Positions 26,250 to 35,981 of a stretch of DNA of 64,000 nucleotides are shown here, in pieces. Position 1 is the stretch's first letter, and every line of letters begins with the position of its first letter. The stretch spans positions 24,166 through 88,165 of the forward strand of contig NZ_JADKYP010000025.1 of the NCBI RefSeq assembly GCF_015354405.1, given 5' to 3'. The translations under genes and the position numbers were made by a program. The notes below the pieces were generated by a model, which worked only from the letters and a program-made list of their open reading frames with translations, was not told the origin of the DNA and did no database searches. Origin of the DNA: Nocardia sp. BSTN01. Its GTDB lineage: Bacteria; Actinomycetota; Actinomycetes; Mycobacteriales; Mycobacteriaceae.

Positions 26250-27119
26250 CAGCTCGACCCGGCCGGACCGCGTCTCGGGGACACGGTCCGGCCGCCGTGC
26301 TGTCATCTGCAGCCACCGCATCGGCGCGCCGAATTCGCCGCGCCCGAATCGGCCGCGCAGTGCCTCGGCCGCGATCGCGGTAGCGGACTCGATATCGAGC
26401 GACGAGTGTCGTTCGATCTCGCCGCGCAGCGGGGTGCCCTGGCAAAGGGCCACCGCAGCGGTCTCGGCAGTCGCCCGGCTCGACCCGTCGAGGTACTCAC
26501 CGGTGATCTGTTCGAAGCCGGCTTCTGCGAGTTCGCCGCGAATCCGGTCGAGGTCGAAGTATCCGTGCGGTGTGCGGCGGAAGAACTCGAGCGGTTCGCC
26601 GGGTGCCGCCGCGCACAGCGCCTCGGTGACGACCAGGGCCAAGGCATTGGTCTCGAGCCGGTCCCAGACGTTGAAGGCGAACACGCCGCCCGGGCGCAAC
26701 ACCCGCAGGGTTTCGGCGTATCCGGCGACCTTGTCGGGCAGAAACATGGCGCCGAACTGGCAGGCCACCACGTCGAACGAACATGCGGCGAACGGCAGAT
26801 GCCCGGCGTCGGCCACCTGCCACCGCACCCGATCCGACGCCGAGCGGTTCGCTGCGGTCGTCAGCATGGGTTCGTTCAGGTCGGTCGCCACGATGTCGCG
26901 GCCCTCCAGCCGTGCCAGCTCTCTGGTCAGCACCCCGGTCCCCGCCGCGGTTTCGAGAATGTCGACCGCGGCGGTCGCGGCCACCGCCTGCGCGAGCAGC
27001 CGAGCGGGCTCGGCGAAGATCATCGGAACCAGCAGCGTGTCGTAGATCTGCGGGATCGATCCGGTGAACGACGTGTCCCCGCCTCCGGCCGGTGGGCCCG
27101 GCCTCGGATCACCACTCAC
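26121..27119 (-). CDS. SAM-dependent methyltransferase (Methyltransf_11 type)
   Basis: The open frame gives 332 aa from GTG 27119. Motif I is ILETAAGTGVLTREL, with an acidic residue in VATDLNEPML, then PFAACSFDVVACQFG and LRVLRPGGVFAFNVWD, all standard class I methyltransferase features. The domain ends near residue 285 (MRWLQMTARRP). The last ~45 residues are encoded opposite the end of the neighbouring membrane protein gene and read as low-complexity charged sequence, so the true stop may have been lost by mutation. Substrate unknown. Confidence 0.78.
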   Translation of the reverse strand: MSGDPRPGPPAGGGDTSFTGSIPQIYDTLLVPMIFAEPARLLAQAVAATAAVDILETAAGTGVLTRELARLEGRDIVATDLNEPMLTTAANRSASDRVRWQVADAGHLPFAACSFDVVACQFGAMFLPDKVAGYAETLRVLRPGGVFAFNVWDRLETNALALVVTEALCAAAPGEPLEFFRRTPHGYFDLDRIRGELAEAGFEQITGEYLDGSSRATAETAAVALCQGTPLRGEIERHSSLDIESATAIAAEALRGRFGRGEFGAPMRWLQMTARRPDRVPETRSGRVELSDSVRIPRGDRPDHHDVEGDDQDRPPRIVRQPQEIGDDGQAQ

Positions 27120-27194
27120 GGCAGCGATGCTACGCGCGCCCTCCCGCTGCCGGGCGAGATCACCGCAGCGCCGGGACGTTTCGGCTCGCGGCGA

Positions 27195-28814
27195 TCACAG
27201 GGCGCGTGCGTACGCCAGGGCGTCGGGCGTCTGCTCGAAGATCTGCGTCTCGCCGCCCGCGGGCAGCGCTCCGAGCATCGCGAGCCGGCGGCGGTGGTCT
27301 TCGCGCAGCCCCGACATCAGGACCGTGATGTGGCGGTGCTGCAGTTTCGTGACGGCGTCCTTGAGGACCAGTGCCCCGGTGGTGTCGAGTGCGGTGACAT
27401 GTGACATGCGCAGCACCACCACGTGGACGTCGGCGACCTCGGTCAGCTCCAGCAGGAAGCGGTGCGCGGCGGCGAAGAACAGCGGCCCGTCGATGCGGTA
27501 GGCGACGATGCGGTCGTGCAAGAGGCCGTGTTCCTCGGCGAGGTGGTCGGCCTCGTCGAGCGGAACCTGATGCAGCCGAGCCTCTTTCGCCACCGAACGC
27601 AGGGCGAGCACGACGGCGATCGCGACGCCGGCACCGACCGCGGTCACCAGGTCCAGGGCGACCGTGACCAGGAATGTCGCGGCCATGATGAGTGCGTCGC
27701 CGCGCGACGCGCGCGCGATGGCGGTCACAGACGCGGTTTCCACCATCCGAACCGTCGTGGCCAGCAGCACACCGGCCAGCGCGGCAACCGGAATATCGGC
27801 GACCAGTGGTGCGGCCAGGTAGATGATCGCGGCCAGGACCACCGCATGCGTCAGCGCGGCCAGCCGGGTGCGGGCGCCGGAGCGGACGTTGACGGCGGTG
27901 CGTGCGATCGCGCCGGTTGCGGGCACCCCGCCGAACAGTGGTGCGGCGATATTGGCCAAACCCTGTCCGAACAGTTCGCGATCGGGATCGTGACGGGTGC
28001 CGACGGCCATGGCGTCCGCGGCGGTCGCCGACAGCAGTGATTCGAGGGCGCCCAGTGCGGCGACCGCCAGCGCCGGCGCCACCAGTGATCCGAGGCTGCC
28101 CCAATCGAGGAAGTCCAGGGTCGGTGCGCTCAGCCCTGAAGGCAGGGCGCCGATGGCCGCGGTGTGGATGTCGAAGACCGCGACCACGACGGTCGCGCCG
28201 GCGACGGCCAGCAGAGCGAACGGCAGCTTCGGCAGGAACCGACCGCCCACCAGCATCATCGCGGCCACCGCCAGGGCGATCACGACCGGCGCGAGATGCG
28301 GATGCGAAATATATTGGCGCACAGCGTCGTAGGCCGACTGCCAGACCTTGTCCCCGTGCGCGTGTGCGATTCCCAGGGCGTTGGGGAACTGCTGCAGCGC
28401 GATCACCACGGCGATGCCGGCGGTGAAGCCCTCGATCACCGGGGCCGGCATGTAGCGCACCGCACGCCCGGCCCCGGCGACCGCGAGCGCCACCAGCACG
28501 ATGCCGGCCATCAGGCCCACGGCCAGCACCCCGCCCCCGCCGTGCTGGTGGACGATCGGAACCAGCACGACGGTCATCGCCCCGGTCGGCCCCGACACCT
28601 GGAAACGGGAGCCGCCGAATATCGCGGCCACGATGCCCGCCACGACCGCGGTGGTCAGTCCGGCCGCGGCGCCGAGCCCGGAGCTGATGCCGAAGCCCAG
28701 TGCCAGTGGCAGCGCCACCAGGGCGACGATCAGCCCCGACAGCAGATCGGGGCCCGGGGCGCGCACAGCCGGACGCCAATCGGACCAGCGGGGGAGTAGT
28801 GCGGCGATGTTCAC
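27195..28814 (-). CDS. SulP-family anion transporter with STAS domain
   Basis: This 539-aa protein starts at GTG 28814, overlapping the pckG stop by GTGA. The membrane part has the SulP signature ([34 protein letters not shown], a [20 protein letters not shown] segment). About 120 C-terminal residues form a STAS domain ([20 protein letters not shown]). SulP proteins move sulfate, bicarbonate or dicarboxylates. Coupling to PEP carboxykinase makes bicarbonate or a C4 dicarboxylate attractive, but that is inference. Confidence 0.85.
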   Translation of the reverse strand: MNIAALLPRWSDWRPAVRAPGPDLLSGLIVALVALPLALGFGISSGLGAAAGLTTAVVAGIVAAIFGGSRFQVSGPTGAMTVVLVPIVHQHGGGGVLAVGLMAGIVLVALAVAGAGRAVRYMPAPVIEGFTAGIAVVIALQQFPNALGIAHAHGDKVWQSAYDAVRQYISHPHLAPVVIALAVAAMMLVGGRFLPKLPFALLAVAGATVVVAVFDIHTAAIGALPSGLSAPTLDFLDWGSLGSLVAPALAVAALGALESLLSATAADAMAVGTRHDPDRELFGQGLANIAAPLFGGVPATGAIARTAVNVRSGARTRLAALTHAVVLAAIIYLAAPLVADIPVAALAGVLLATTVRMVETASVTAIARASRGDALIMAATFLVTVALDLVTAVGAGVAIAVVLALRSVAKEARLHQVPLDEADHLAEEHGLLHDRIVAYRIDGPLFFAAAHRFLLELTEVADVHVVVLRMSHVTALDTTGALVLKDAVTKLQHRHITVLMSGLREDHRRRLAMLGALPAGGETQIFEQTPDALAYARAL

Positions 28815-30646
28815 AACCGGGCTGCCAGACGCAGTTTCAGCGCGGCGAGCTGTTCCCGCAACGGTTCGGGCAGCCGATTGCCGCCGATGGTGGCGTACCA
28901 GTGGTCGATATCGGACACCTCGGCCACCCACTCGTCGATGTCGACCGCGAGCGAGGCTGCGGCCCCGGCGCGCTGCCGGTCGTCGAGTCCGGTGAGGTCG
29001 AGCGCCTCGACTGGCGGCACGTAGCCGATCGGCGTCTCGACCGCCTCTGCGATGCCGTCGAGACGGTCCAGTGCCCACTTCAGCACGCGCACGTTGTCGC
29101 CGAAGCCGGGCCACAGGAATTTACCTTCCGGACCGCGGCGAAACCAGTTGACCTGGAAGATCTTCGGCAGTTTCGCCGGGTCGACGGCGGCGCCGAGCCG
29201 GAGCCAGTGGGCGAAGTAGTCACCGACGTGATAGCCGAGGAACGGCAGCATCGCCATCGGATCGCGCCGCACGACGCCGACTGTCCCGGCCGCGGCGGCG
29301 GTGGTCTCCGAGGACAACACCGAGGCGGTGAACACTCCGTGCGCCCAGTCGAAGGACTCGGCGACCAGTGGGACGGTGGTCGCGCGGCGGCCGCCGAAGA
29401 AGATCGCCGAAATCGGCACGCCGGCCGGATCGTCCCATTCCGGAGCCACCGACGGGCACTGGCGAATCGGCGTGCAGTATCGCGAATTCGGGTGCGCGGC
29501 AAGCGTTCCCGATGCGGGCGTCCAATCGTTGCCGTGCCAGTCGACGAGATGGGCGGGCGGCTCGGCGGTCAATCCCTCCCACCACACGTCCCCGTCGTCG
29601 GTGCGGGCGGTGTTGGTGAAGATCGAATCGCCCTTCGCGATGGTGGCGATGGCGTTGGTGTTGGTCGTGGCGCCGGTGCCGGGGGCGACACCGAAGAATC
29701 CGGCCTCGGGATTGACCGCGTAGAGCCGGCCGTCGGCGCCGAAGCGCAGCCACGCGATATCGTCGCCGACCGTCTCGGCGGTCCAGCCGTCGAGCGCGGG
29801 CTCGAGCATGGCCAGATTCGTCTTGCCGCACGACGACGGGAACGCCGCGGCGACATAGTGTGTCTTCCCTTGCGGGGAAGTCAATTTCAGGATCAGCATG
29901 TGCTCGGCCAGCCATCCTTCGTCGCGGCCGAGCACCGAGGCGATGCGCAGCGCGAAACACTTCTTGCCCAGCAGAGCATTGCCGCCGTAGCCGGATCCGT
30001 AGCTCCAGATCTCGCGTCGCTCGGGGAAGTGGGAGATGTATTTGGTGGTATCGCACGGCCACGCGGCATCCGGCTCACCGGCGCCCAGCGGTGCCCCGAC
30101 CGAATGCAGGCATTTGACGAATTCCGTTCCGGCCGTGAACTTTTTCCACACGGCGTCACCGGACCGCGTCATGATCTGCATCGACACCGCCACGTACTCC
30201 GAATCGGTAATCTGCACACCGAATTTCGGATCCTCCGCATCCAGCGGCCCCATGCAGAACGCGATGACATACATCGTCCGACCGGCCATCGCGCCGCGAT
30301 AGTGTTCGGTCATCACCGTGCGCATATCCACCGGGTCGACCCAGTTGTTGGTCGGACCGGCGTCGGTCTCACGTTCGGAGCAGATGAACGTGCGATCCTC
30401 CACCCGCGCGACGTCCTCCGGATCGGAGACGCACCAGAACGAGTTCGGCTTGCCGGTCAGCGGAACGAAGGTTCCCTTCTCGACCAACCGTGCGGTCAGC
30501 CGATCCCACTCCGCGCGGGAGCCGTCGCACAGGACGATGTGCTCGGGCGCCGTCAGCTCGGCCACTTCGGCGATCCACGCCAGAACGCTCTCGTGAGCCA
30601 CCGGAACCTCGTCGAGCCGTGCGATGACACGTGAACTATCGGACAC
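28811..30646 (-). CDS. pckG: Phosphoenolpyruvate carboxykinase (GTP)
   Basis: This 611-aa protein has the usual length for GTP-type PEPCK. It starts at GTG 30646, 8 nt after AAGGAGG (30661-30655). Diagnostic motifs are the kinase-1a loop [12 protein letters not shown] (about residue 269, with Ser where most have Ala, keeping the hyper-reactive Cys and Gly-Lys-Thr), [37 protein letters not shown] and WFRRG. The reaction is oxaloacetate + GTP to PEP + CO2 + GDP in gluconeogenesis. It is followed by a coupled SulP transporter. Two 11-bp direct repeats lie just upstream. Confidence 0.97.
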   Translation of the reverse strand: MSDSSRVIARLDEVPVAHESVLAWIAEVAELTAPEHIVLCDGSRAEWDRLTARLVEKGTFVPLTGKPNSFWCVSDPEDVARVEDRTFICSERETDAGPTNNWVDPVDMRTVMTEHYRGAMAGRTMYVIAFCMGPLDAEDPKFGVQITDSEYVAVSMQIMTRSGDAVWKKFTAGTEFVKCLHSVGAPLGAGEPDAAWPCDTTKYISHFPERREIWSYGSGYGGNALLGKKCFALRIASVLGRDEGWLAEHMLILKLTSPQGKTHYVAAAFPSSCGKTNLAMLEPALDGWTAETVGDDIAWLRFGADGRLYAVNPEAGFFGVAPGTGATTNTNAIATIAKGDSIFTNTARTDDGDVWWEGLTAEPPAHLVDWHGNDWTPASGTLAAHPNSRYCTPIRQCPSVAPEWDDPAGVPISAIFFGGRRATTVPLVAESFDWAHGVFTASVLSSETTAAAAGTVGVVRRDPMAMLPFLGYHVGDYFAHWLRLGAAVDPAKLPKIFQVNWFRRGPEGKFLWPGFGDNVRVLKWALDRLDGIAEAVETPIGYVPPVEALDLTGLDDRQRAGAAASLAVDIDEWVAEVSDIDHWYATIGGNRLPEPLREQLAALKLRLAARL

Positions 30647-30664
30647 GAGACCTGCCTCCTTGAT

Positions 30665-30700
30665 AAAGCTGCAATGTAGTTAGTTTAGAAAAGCTGCAAT
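30665..30700. promoter_or_regulatory. Direct repeats in pckG promoter region
   Basis: AAAGCTGCAAT occurs at 30665-30675 and again at 30690-30700 (25-bp period). AGTTTAGAA lies at 30682-30690. A related AGTTTAGCAA with an adjacent ATTGCA lies upstream of the ArsR gene (31137-31151). The shared words suggest one regulator, possibly the neighbouring ArsR protein, acts at both promoters. Confidence 0.45.
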
Positions 30701-30755
30701 CAGACATGTATTCGGCCCCCCGGCGCCGATAGTTCCGGCCGCTACCGCCGGATCG

Positions 30756-31085
30756 TCAGGCGGGCTCTTCCAGTGCCTCCGCTTGGCCCGCGACCACGCC
30801 GGTCAGGATCGCTCGTGCCACCGTCAGCAATTCCGCGACCTGCGGTGAGGTGAGCTCGTAGGTGACCGATAGCCCCTCGCGCCGGGCCGCGACCAAACCG
30901 GCTCGGCGCAGAATCGCGAGCTGCTGCGACAGATTCGCCGGTTCGATACCGATTTCGGTCAGCATCTCGGAGACGGCGTGTTCGCGCTCGCTGAGCAGTT
31001 CGAGCACGCGAATCCGGATCGGATGCCCCAGTGTTTTGAAGAACTCCGCTTTCATCTGATAGAGCGGCCTGCTCAGTCCGGGCAC
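30756..31085 (-). CDS. ArsR-family transcriptional regulator
   Basis: This 109-aa protein starts at GTG 31085 with GGGAG 7 nt upstream; an internal ATG (MKAEFF) is possible. The winged helix includes FFKTLGHPIRIRVLELLSEREHAVSEML, the recognition helix PANLSQQLAILRRAGLV, and the wing EGLSVTYEL. It has no Cys at the alpha3 metal site, so it is not a classical arsenic or cadmium sensor. It lies between pckG-sulP and the VOC gene, all on the minus strand. Shared upstream sequence words suggest control of itself and pckG. Confidence 0.82.
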   Translation of the reverse strand: MPGLSRPLYQMKAEFFKTLGHPIRIRVLELLSEREHAVSEMLTEIGIEPANLSQQLAILRRAGLVAARREGLSVTYELTSPQVAELLTVARAILTGVVAGQAEALEEPA

Positions 31086-31185
31086 GCAATCACTCCCTTT
31101 GGTCCACGGCTCTCGGCCTGCCCCGCCGCTCTTGATTGCAAAGTTTAGCAAGCAAGGAAAGTGCCGCGCTGCTCGCGCCCGCCGA

Positions 31186-31563
31186 TCAGCCGGGCAGCCG
31201 CCACGGCGGATCGCGCCTGTTGCCGGCGGCATGGAACAGGCACAGCCGGTGGCCGTCGGGGTCACGCAACCGGGCTTCGCGCCACAGCCAGGGCATATCG
31301 GCGGGGGACTGGTCGAATGCGATGCCGGCGTCGGACAGGCGCCGATACTCGCCGTCGAGGTCGTCGGTCTCGAAATACAGGGTGATTTCCTCGCCGGCCG
31401 GCACCGCGTCGACACGGTCGACCGAAAAGGTGCTCTCACCGGCGGGACATTCGAACCGCAGATAGTGATCGTTCTTGACGATCAGGCGCAGGCCGAGCAG
31501 CCGGTAGAAACGCTCGGAGCGATCGAGGTCCGTGCTGCCGACGGTGACCTGGTTCAAACGCAT
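31186..31563 (-). CDS. VOC/glyoxalase-superfamily protein
   Basis: This 125-aa protein starts at ATG 31563. It is a single VOC unit: LNQVTVGSTDLDRSERFYRLLGLRLIV, a central LRFECPAGESTFSV strand, EITLYFETDDLDGEYRRLSDAGI, and the terminal LRDPDGHRLCLFHA. The last contains the DPDGH motif of glyoxalase, bleomycin-resistance and dioxygenase members. Substrate cannot be inferred; a lone gene on the minus strand. Confidence 0.8.
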   Translation of the reverse strand: MRLNQVTVGSTDLDRSERFYRLLGLRLIVKNDHYLRFECPAGESTFSVDRVDAVPAGEEITLYFETDDLDGEYRRLSDAGIAFDQSPADMPWLWREARLRDPDGHRLCLFHAAGNRRDPPWRLPG

Positions 31564-31980
31564 ACCGTCCAGTGTCGTCGTCGGGGTGCCGGATCGGCCA
31601 GCCCCTCGGCAGGCGTCGGTGAGGCGGTGATCGCCGCCGGGCGGTCACCTCGCCGCCACGGAAGAGTCGGACTCCATCCTCGACTACTGCGCGCCGCATG
31701 TCGTGAACACCGGGTGTGGGGAAACGGCGACCGGCTGCTCGAAACAGTTTGTCATGCAAACCTTTCCGGCTCGATGTGGAAAGCGATTGTTTCCGAGCGG
31801 TTTTGTCGGCTACCTTGCCGTGTCCTCGGCGGTCGGCAGGGATGCTGGCGATCGAATGTCCAACTGCCACCTGGTCGTTTCCGCGATGCTGCGTGAACCT
31901 GCCGTGAGCGGGACGGACAGAAGACGTTAATTCCCCGACCTCCCGGGTATGACGAAATACGCAGTCCGCAAATGTTACCG
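31564..31980. other. 417-bp region without recognised gene, upstream of small peptide
   Basis: No frame here shows family-like sequence. It must contain the promoter of the peptide gene at 31995. A 19-codon ATG frame starting at 31951 overlaps the peptide's ribosome site and is probably fortuitous. Confidence 0.4.
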
Positions 31981-31994
31981 AAAGGAGGAACCCG

Positions 31995-32075
31995 ATGATT
32001 ATCGGTGATTTGTCTCAGGTCGTGAACATGGTCGTGGACTGGTTCGATCAGATGCGAAGCGTGATCGGCATCTGA
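31995..32075 (+). CDS. 26-aa amphipathic peptide gene
   Basis: ATG 31995 to TGA 32073-32075, with a very strong AAAGGAGG ribosome site (31981-31988) 6 nt before the start and a 19-bp terminator stem beginning 15 nt after the stop. The peptide runs from MIIGDLSQVV to MRSVIGI. Hydrophobic residues fall at 3, 6, 10, 13, 17, 20, 24 and neighbouring positions, with Asp, Gln, Asn and Ser on the other face, so it should form one amphipathic helix with net charge about -2. It has no signal peptide. The IGDL start and overall pattern recall delta-hemolysin/modulin-type peptides or small helical porins, but I know no actinobacterial homologue. Confidence 0.6.
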   Translation: MIIGDLSQVVNMVVDWFDQMRSVIGI

Positions 32076-32089
32076 CTCCGGTCCCTCAC

Positions 32090-32128
32090 CCACCCGCCGA
32101 ACCGCATCGGATGCGGTTGGGCGGGTGG
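32090..32128 (+). terminator. Terminator of the small peptide gene
   Basis: Arms 32090-32108 and 32110-32128 pair over 19 bp with a single mismatch, followed by TTCTCTGTT. It directly follows the 26-codon gene, which supports that gene being a real transcription unit. The downstream cutinase remnant points towards it from the other side. Confidence 0.8.
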
Positions 32129-32221
32129 TTCTCTGTTCGAAAAGCCAGCTGGCACATCGCTTGTCGAATGCGGCGATATCTTCCCCACGGGCCCAACGCT
32201 TTCCGTTTCTCGCAGAGGGTG

Positions 32222-32919
32222 TCACAGATGCCCGACGGCGAAGTCCGCCGCCTCGCCGGCCTCCACGGTGTGGCTGGTCCGGTGCACTTTCCAACTCGTG
32301 CCCTTCGGATCGCAGACCGGGTCGTTCGCGGTGCAGGTGTCGAGGTGCGGCTCCCGTAAGGGCCGGTGACGCTGTGACCGATACCGCGAATGGGTTGCCG
32401 AACAACAGAATCGCGGCGATCTTCGGCGCCCACCGACACGGGCAGGGTGGCGAGGATCGGCCCGCCGACCTTCGCGCCCACACTGCTGATACCGATCGAA
32501 TTGTCGACCACGTTCGCCCGTTGCGAATACCCGACCAGGACGAAGCGCTGGTTCGGGCACGCCTTCGCCGCGCCGGTCACATGGTTCAGCAGGTCGCGGT
32601 TACCCTGCTGCACCGACCACGGTTGGGCCAGGCCGGCCGGGTACCGAACGCGATAGGCGCTGTGCGAGATCGACAAGCGCTGTGCGAGTGCGTGATACAC
32701 CGGATCGCCGACGACAGCGCCGAGACCGGGGCCGTCGCCGAGCGGTTCGCCGGTGCCGCGAGCGACGACGACGTCGACATCGGCACACGTCGTCTGCGCC
32801 GCCGCGGGCGTGGCTGCCGAGATGCCGACCACGGCCGGCGTGACAGCGATCGACGCGACCGCCGAGGCCCCAGCCATCCCGCGGACATGGCGCGGCCTCT
32901 CCCTGTCGAACAGTGCCAT
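32222..32919 (-). pseudogene. Cutinase-like serine esterase, frameshifted
   Basis: ATG 32919 follows a GAGGAG site. A signal peptide (SIAVTPAVVGISAATPAAA) leads to a cutinase start (CADVDVVVARGTGEP). The nucleophile elbow reads GYSQRA, not the usual GYSQGA. After AKVGGPILATLPVSV the sense continues in a second frame (APKIAAILLFGNP), returns to the first (IRGIGHSVTGPYGSRT), and ends in a third (LDTCTANDPVCDPKGTSW to FAVGHL, stop at 32222). Each shift is a single base, mostly in C runs. Intact, it would be a secreted lipid or cutin esterase typical of mycolic-acid bacteria. Confidence 0.8.
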
Positions 32920-33323
32920 CTGCGCAGTCTCCTCTGCCGATCGAGCCGGTACCGATGCTGATCGGACGTTAGAACCGCGACCGGGGTCAGGAGAGCCGAG
33001 GCGTCGGACTTCAAGATTTCCACCAAGCCCCTCCGGCGGCGCTGGTCGGGCGCACAGCGTCTCCAATTCGCCGGGTTCGATATCCGACCCACCCCATCCG
33101 GGGGCGAGGTATCCGACTGGGCCGGGGCGCTCTGGCCGACACGCCCGTGAGCGCGCCCATCTCGGCCGCCAGCTCCAGCAGGTGAAACCTTGTCGTGTGG
33201 AGCGGTTTTCAGATGCTCCAACCCGGCGAGACCTGCGACACATGGCCTTCCGAGAGTAGGTACCGGAAAGCCGTTGCCAGAACATCACCGAACAGCATGG
33301 TGGGACGGGTTAACGTGGCGACC
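32920..33323. other. 404-bp intergenic region, no gene seen
   Basis: It lies between the divergent cutinase remnant and the DUF402 gene. No frame has both a ribosome site and family-like sequence. It should contain promoters for both sides. Confidence 0.4.
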
Positions 33324-33860
33324 ATGCCCAAGTTCGCGGTCGGGTCCACGGTGCAGCGCCGCGAGGCCCTGCACGGAGAAGTGTGGATGACGATGTCGGT
33401 CCAGGTAGTCGCCGACGACGACGTACTCGCTGTATGGATCGATGAAGGCGCCCCGTTCGAATTTCCGCCGCATCCATTCGGCCCACATCCCTGGTCGAGC
33501 AGGGACCGATGGAGCGGCAGTAGCGTGCTGCAGCTCTACCGTCCCGGCGATGCGCATTCGGTGTGGGGATTCTTTCGGCACAGCCGTTTCGATCACTGGT
33601 ACATCAACTTCGAAAGGCCATACCATCGCGGCGACACCTACTTCGACACCGATGATCACGGACTCGACATCGTCCTGCGAGACAGCGGATGGCAGTGGAA
33701 GGACCGCAACGACGTCGCAGGGCAGGTCGATTGCGGTCGCCTCACACCTGCGGAGGCGGACATGGTGTGGGCCGAGGCCGAGCGCGTCGCATCGGCATTG
33801 GACCGGGGCGACTATTGGTGGCTCCCGCGCTGGGAGGACTGGTCACCGGAGCTCAGGTAG
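33324..33860 (+). CDS. DUF402-domain protein
   Basis: This 178-aa protein starts at ATG 33324; ATG 33297 in the same frame is possible and neither has a strong ribosome site. The DUF402 barrel is recognisable: VWGFFRHSRFDHWYINFERPY, RGDTYFDTDDHGLDIVL and WKDRNDV, with the conserved acidic residues D-x-D-x-x-L-D-I of the FomD/DUF402 fold. A helical C terminus rich in Glu and Trp follows. Relatives include FomD, a nucleotidyl hydrolase, and RNA-degradation-linked proteins; the function here is unknown. Confidence 0.8.
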   Translation: MPKFAVGSTVQRREALHGEVWMTMSVQVVADDDVLAVWIDEGAPFEFPPHPFGPHPWSSRDRWSGSSVLQLYRPGDAHSVWGFFRHSRFDHWYINFERPYHRGDTYFDTDDHGLDIVLRDSGWQWKDRNDVAGQVDCGRLTPAEADMVWAEAERVASALDRGDYWWLPRWEDWSPELR

Positions 33861-33918
33861 TCGGTGGCGCACCGAACAGCGTTCGGAGGTCCCGACCGCA
33901 GCGCGCATCGGCGGGCCC

Positions 33919-34420
33919 TGTCAGAAGATTTCAACCACGACAAGCGTGCACCCGATGGCTGTGCTCAGCAGGGCCGGCGACAGCGGCAGGAACCAGAGGA
34001 GCTGACCGCTGGGCTTGCCCTCGACCCGGAACCGCTCCGGCTCTTTCGGCAGATACCTGACCCAACGGCCTCACCCGGCGTCCACGTTCGCCCCTTGCCA
34101 CTATCCACGCTGGGAAGCGGCCACGAACCGGACATTGCGCCGAGTGGCCATCGTGCGTCCGCGCGCGAAAATCGCCGACCGCGCATCTCACGACAGTCGG
34201 CGGTCCGGAAGGCAACCACCGGAGACGAGTACTCCACGAACGTTTCGTCGCCATCGATGTCCACTTCGGTCTCGTGACGGCGCTCGATATCGACGACCCG
34301 CTCCGGCACCACAACCCCGTCCCGAACGAAGCGCACACCGAATCGAGCGGCCTTCGCACTCACGTGAACCGAACTTCCAGACTGCCAAACGGTGATTACC
34401 CAAGGGCGCCAAGTCCATTC
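33919..34420 (-). pseudogene. DUF3592-like membrane protein remnant
   Basis: The minus strand reads RFGVRFVRDGVVVPERVVDI to FVEYSSPVVAFRTADCRE in one frame (about 34240-34400). It then continues in another frame as VRYLPKEPERFRV, EGKPSG, and a C-terminal hydrophobic helix ending VVVEIF, stop at 33921-33919. The order TADGRE, YLP-x-x-P-x-x-x-R-V, transmembrane helix is the DUF3592 pattern. Since the parts lie in different frames and no N-terminal membrane helices are seen, this is a decayed gene. The family call is moderate. Confidence 0.45.
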
Positions 34421-34664
34421 GAGTCGCCGGCCTGCCGCTGCATCGGTGGAAGTGCCCGCCGCCAACCGGCCCCGCGCCCGCCCAGGAGCGCCGACACACG
34501 AGCTTTCTGAGGGCCTCCGATCCACCTCCGTAGTCGCTGATCAAGAAGCTGCACCGGAGCCCCGACCGACCTCCCGCCCCGGTCGGCGTCGCCCGCATCC
34601 AGCCGATTTGGTCCAACAAGGGGGTAGTGAGGTAATCTCTTCGAGCACCCGCAAGCGGGAGCCA

Positions 34665-34738
<74 letters not shown>

Positions 34739-34744
34739 CAGAAG

Positions 34745-34777
34745 AAAACCCCTCCTGACCTGGTCGGGAGGGGTTTT
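34745..34777. terminator. Terminator shared by tRNA-Pro and the integrase gene
   Basis: AAAACCCCTCC (34745-34755) and GGAGGGGTTTT (34767-34777) form a perfect 11-bp stem with A/T flanks working in both directions. It lies between the tRNA end and the integrase stop at 34779. Confidence 0.88.
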
Positions 34778-34778
34778 G

Positions 34779-35981
34779 TCATTCGCCGACGACATGCAGT
34801 TGGGGACCATTCGGGGACCGTAGATGCCGTGACAGCATGTTTCCGTCTTCGGTCAGCGCCGCCATATCCGGATGCAGATACCGCTGCGTGATGCGCGGGT
34901 CGGTGTGGCCGGCTATCCGTTGGAGCCGATGCAGCGGCACCCCGGCATCCGCCATCCAGGTGAGCCCCGTATGCCGGAGATCGTGACGCCGAAGGTGGTC
35001 GTATCCCAGCTTCGTCACCACCGCATCCCAATGCGTTGCCCGCCGAAGAACGCCAGTGCTGATTCGTCCGCCGCGGGGCCCCACGAACAGCCGCGCGTCA
35101 GGTTGATCCTGGCGGCCTTCCAGTCGCCTGGCGACGATCGGGCGTAACTCCTCGATGATCGGAATACGTCGAGCCCGTTTGCCCTTCGTGCCCTTATCGG
35201 CCATCCCACCGGGGCCCGGGGTGGTCTGCCGACGCAAGGTCCACACCCACCGATCCGCATCGATATCACCGACCCGGCAGCCGGATGCCTCACCGATCCG
35301 GGTAGCTGTGCACGCCATGAACGTCACGACATCACCCCAGCCCCGATACTTGTCCGCCGATGCCGCTACCAGCGCATCCGCCAACGTCGTCAGTGCCCGC
35401 CAATCAGGCAATGCCAGTGCTCGCGGGTCTTCCAGCTCGTCCTCGTATCGCGCGAATTGCTTCTGCCAGCCCACGACGGCCACGGGATTCTTGTCGATCA
35501 ACTCGTCACGCACGGCCTGTTCCATGACCCGTACGAACGCGGCCAGCGAGTTCTTGACCGTCGATTTTCCGCACCCGTCCGCGATCCAGGCGGACACGGC
35601 CCGGTCGGCAATACCCGCCGTGATCATGGTGACGGGCAGATGGCCGACTGTCGGAACGACACGTTTACGCCAGCCCGCGAGGTACGGATCGAGCGTCTTC
35701 GGCTCGACGCCGCGCATGGCGAAATCCATGTTCGCTTTCCCGTAGTCCGCCAGCTTGGCCGTCGCTGTCTTCGGATCGACACCCCGTGACGCAGCGCGTT
35801 TGATCTTGTCGAGCCATTCTTGCGCCCCCTCCTCGGTATCGAACGACTCGGACTTGGACGGCCGTGTCCCAGTCGCCGGGTCGGTCCAGCGAACACGGGC
35901 CCGAAACGGCTTGGCGCGATCCCGCTTCTCGATGTCACCCCGAACGACGACCCCCAGCGGCACAATCTGCTTGTCGACCAT
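34779..35981 (-). CDS. int: Tyrosine integrase of an integrative element
   Basis: The protein has 400 aa from ATG 35981; a GTG one codon earlier is possible. It has an AP2-like N-terminal arm-binding region (RARVRWTDPATGTRPSKSESFDTEEGAQEWL), a core-binding SAM-like domain (about 95-185), and the catalytic domain. All catalytic residues are visible: Arg in ATRIGEASG, His and Arg in HDLRHTG, His in GHTD, Tyr in ITQRYLHP. Its stop lies 40 bp from the 3' end of tRNA-Pro, the standard position for an integrase that uses that tRNA end as attB. The ATG overlaps the excisionase stop. Confidence 0.93.
   Translation of the reverse strand: MVDKQIVPLGVVVRGDIEKRDRAKPFRARVRWTDPATGTRPSKSESFDTEEGAQEWLDKIKRAASRGVDPKTATAKLADYGKANMDFAMRGVEPKTLDPYLAGWRKRVVPTVGHLPVTMITAGIADRAVSAWIADGCGKSTVKNSLAAFVRVMEQAVRDELIDKNPVAVVGWQKQFARYEDELEDPRALALPDWRALTTLADALVAASADKYRGWGDVVTFMACTATRIGEASGCRVGDIDADRWVWTLRRQTTPGPGGMADKGTKGKRARRIPIIEELRPIVARRLEGRQDQPDARLFVGPRGGRISTGVLRRATHWDAVVTKLGYDHLRRHDLRHTGLTWMADAGVPLHRLQRIAGHTDPRITQRYLHPDMAALTEDGNMLSRHLRSPNGPQLHVVGE

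Noticed and set aside
30756-31085. Arsenic or cadmium resistance sensor
   Set aside because: No Cys in the alpha3 metal site and no arsenic or cadmium transporter next to it.
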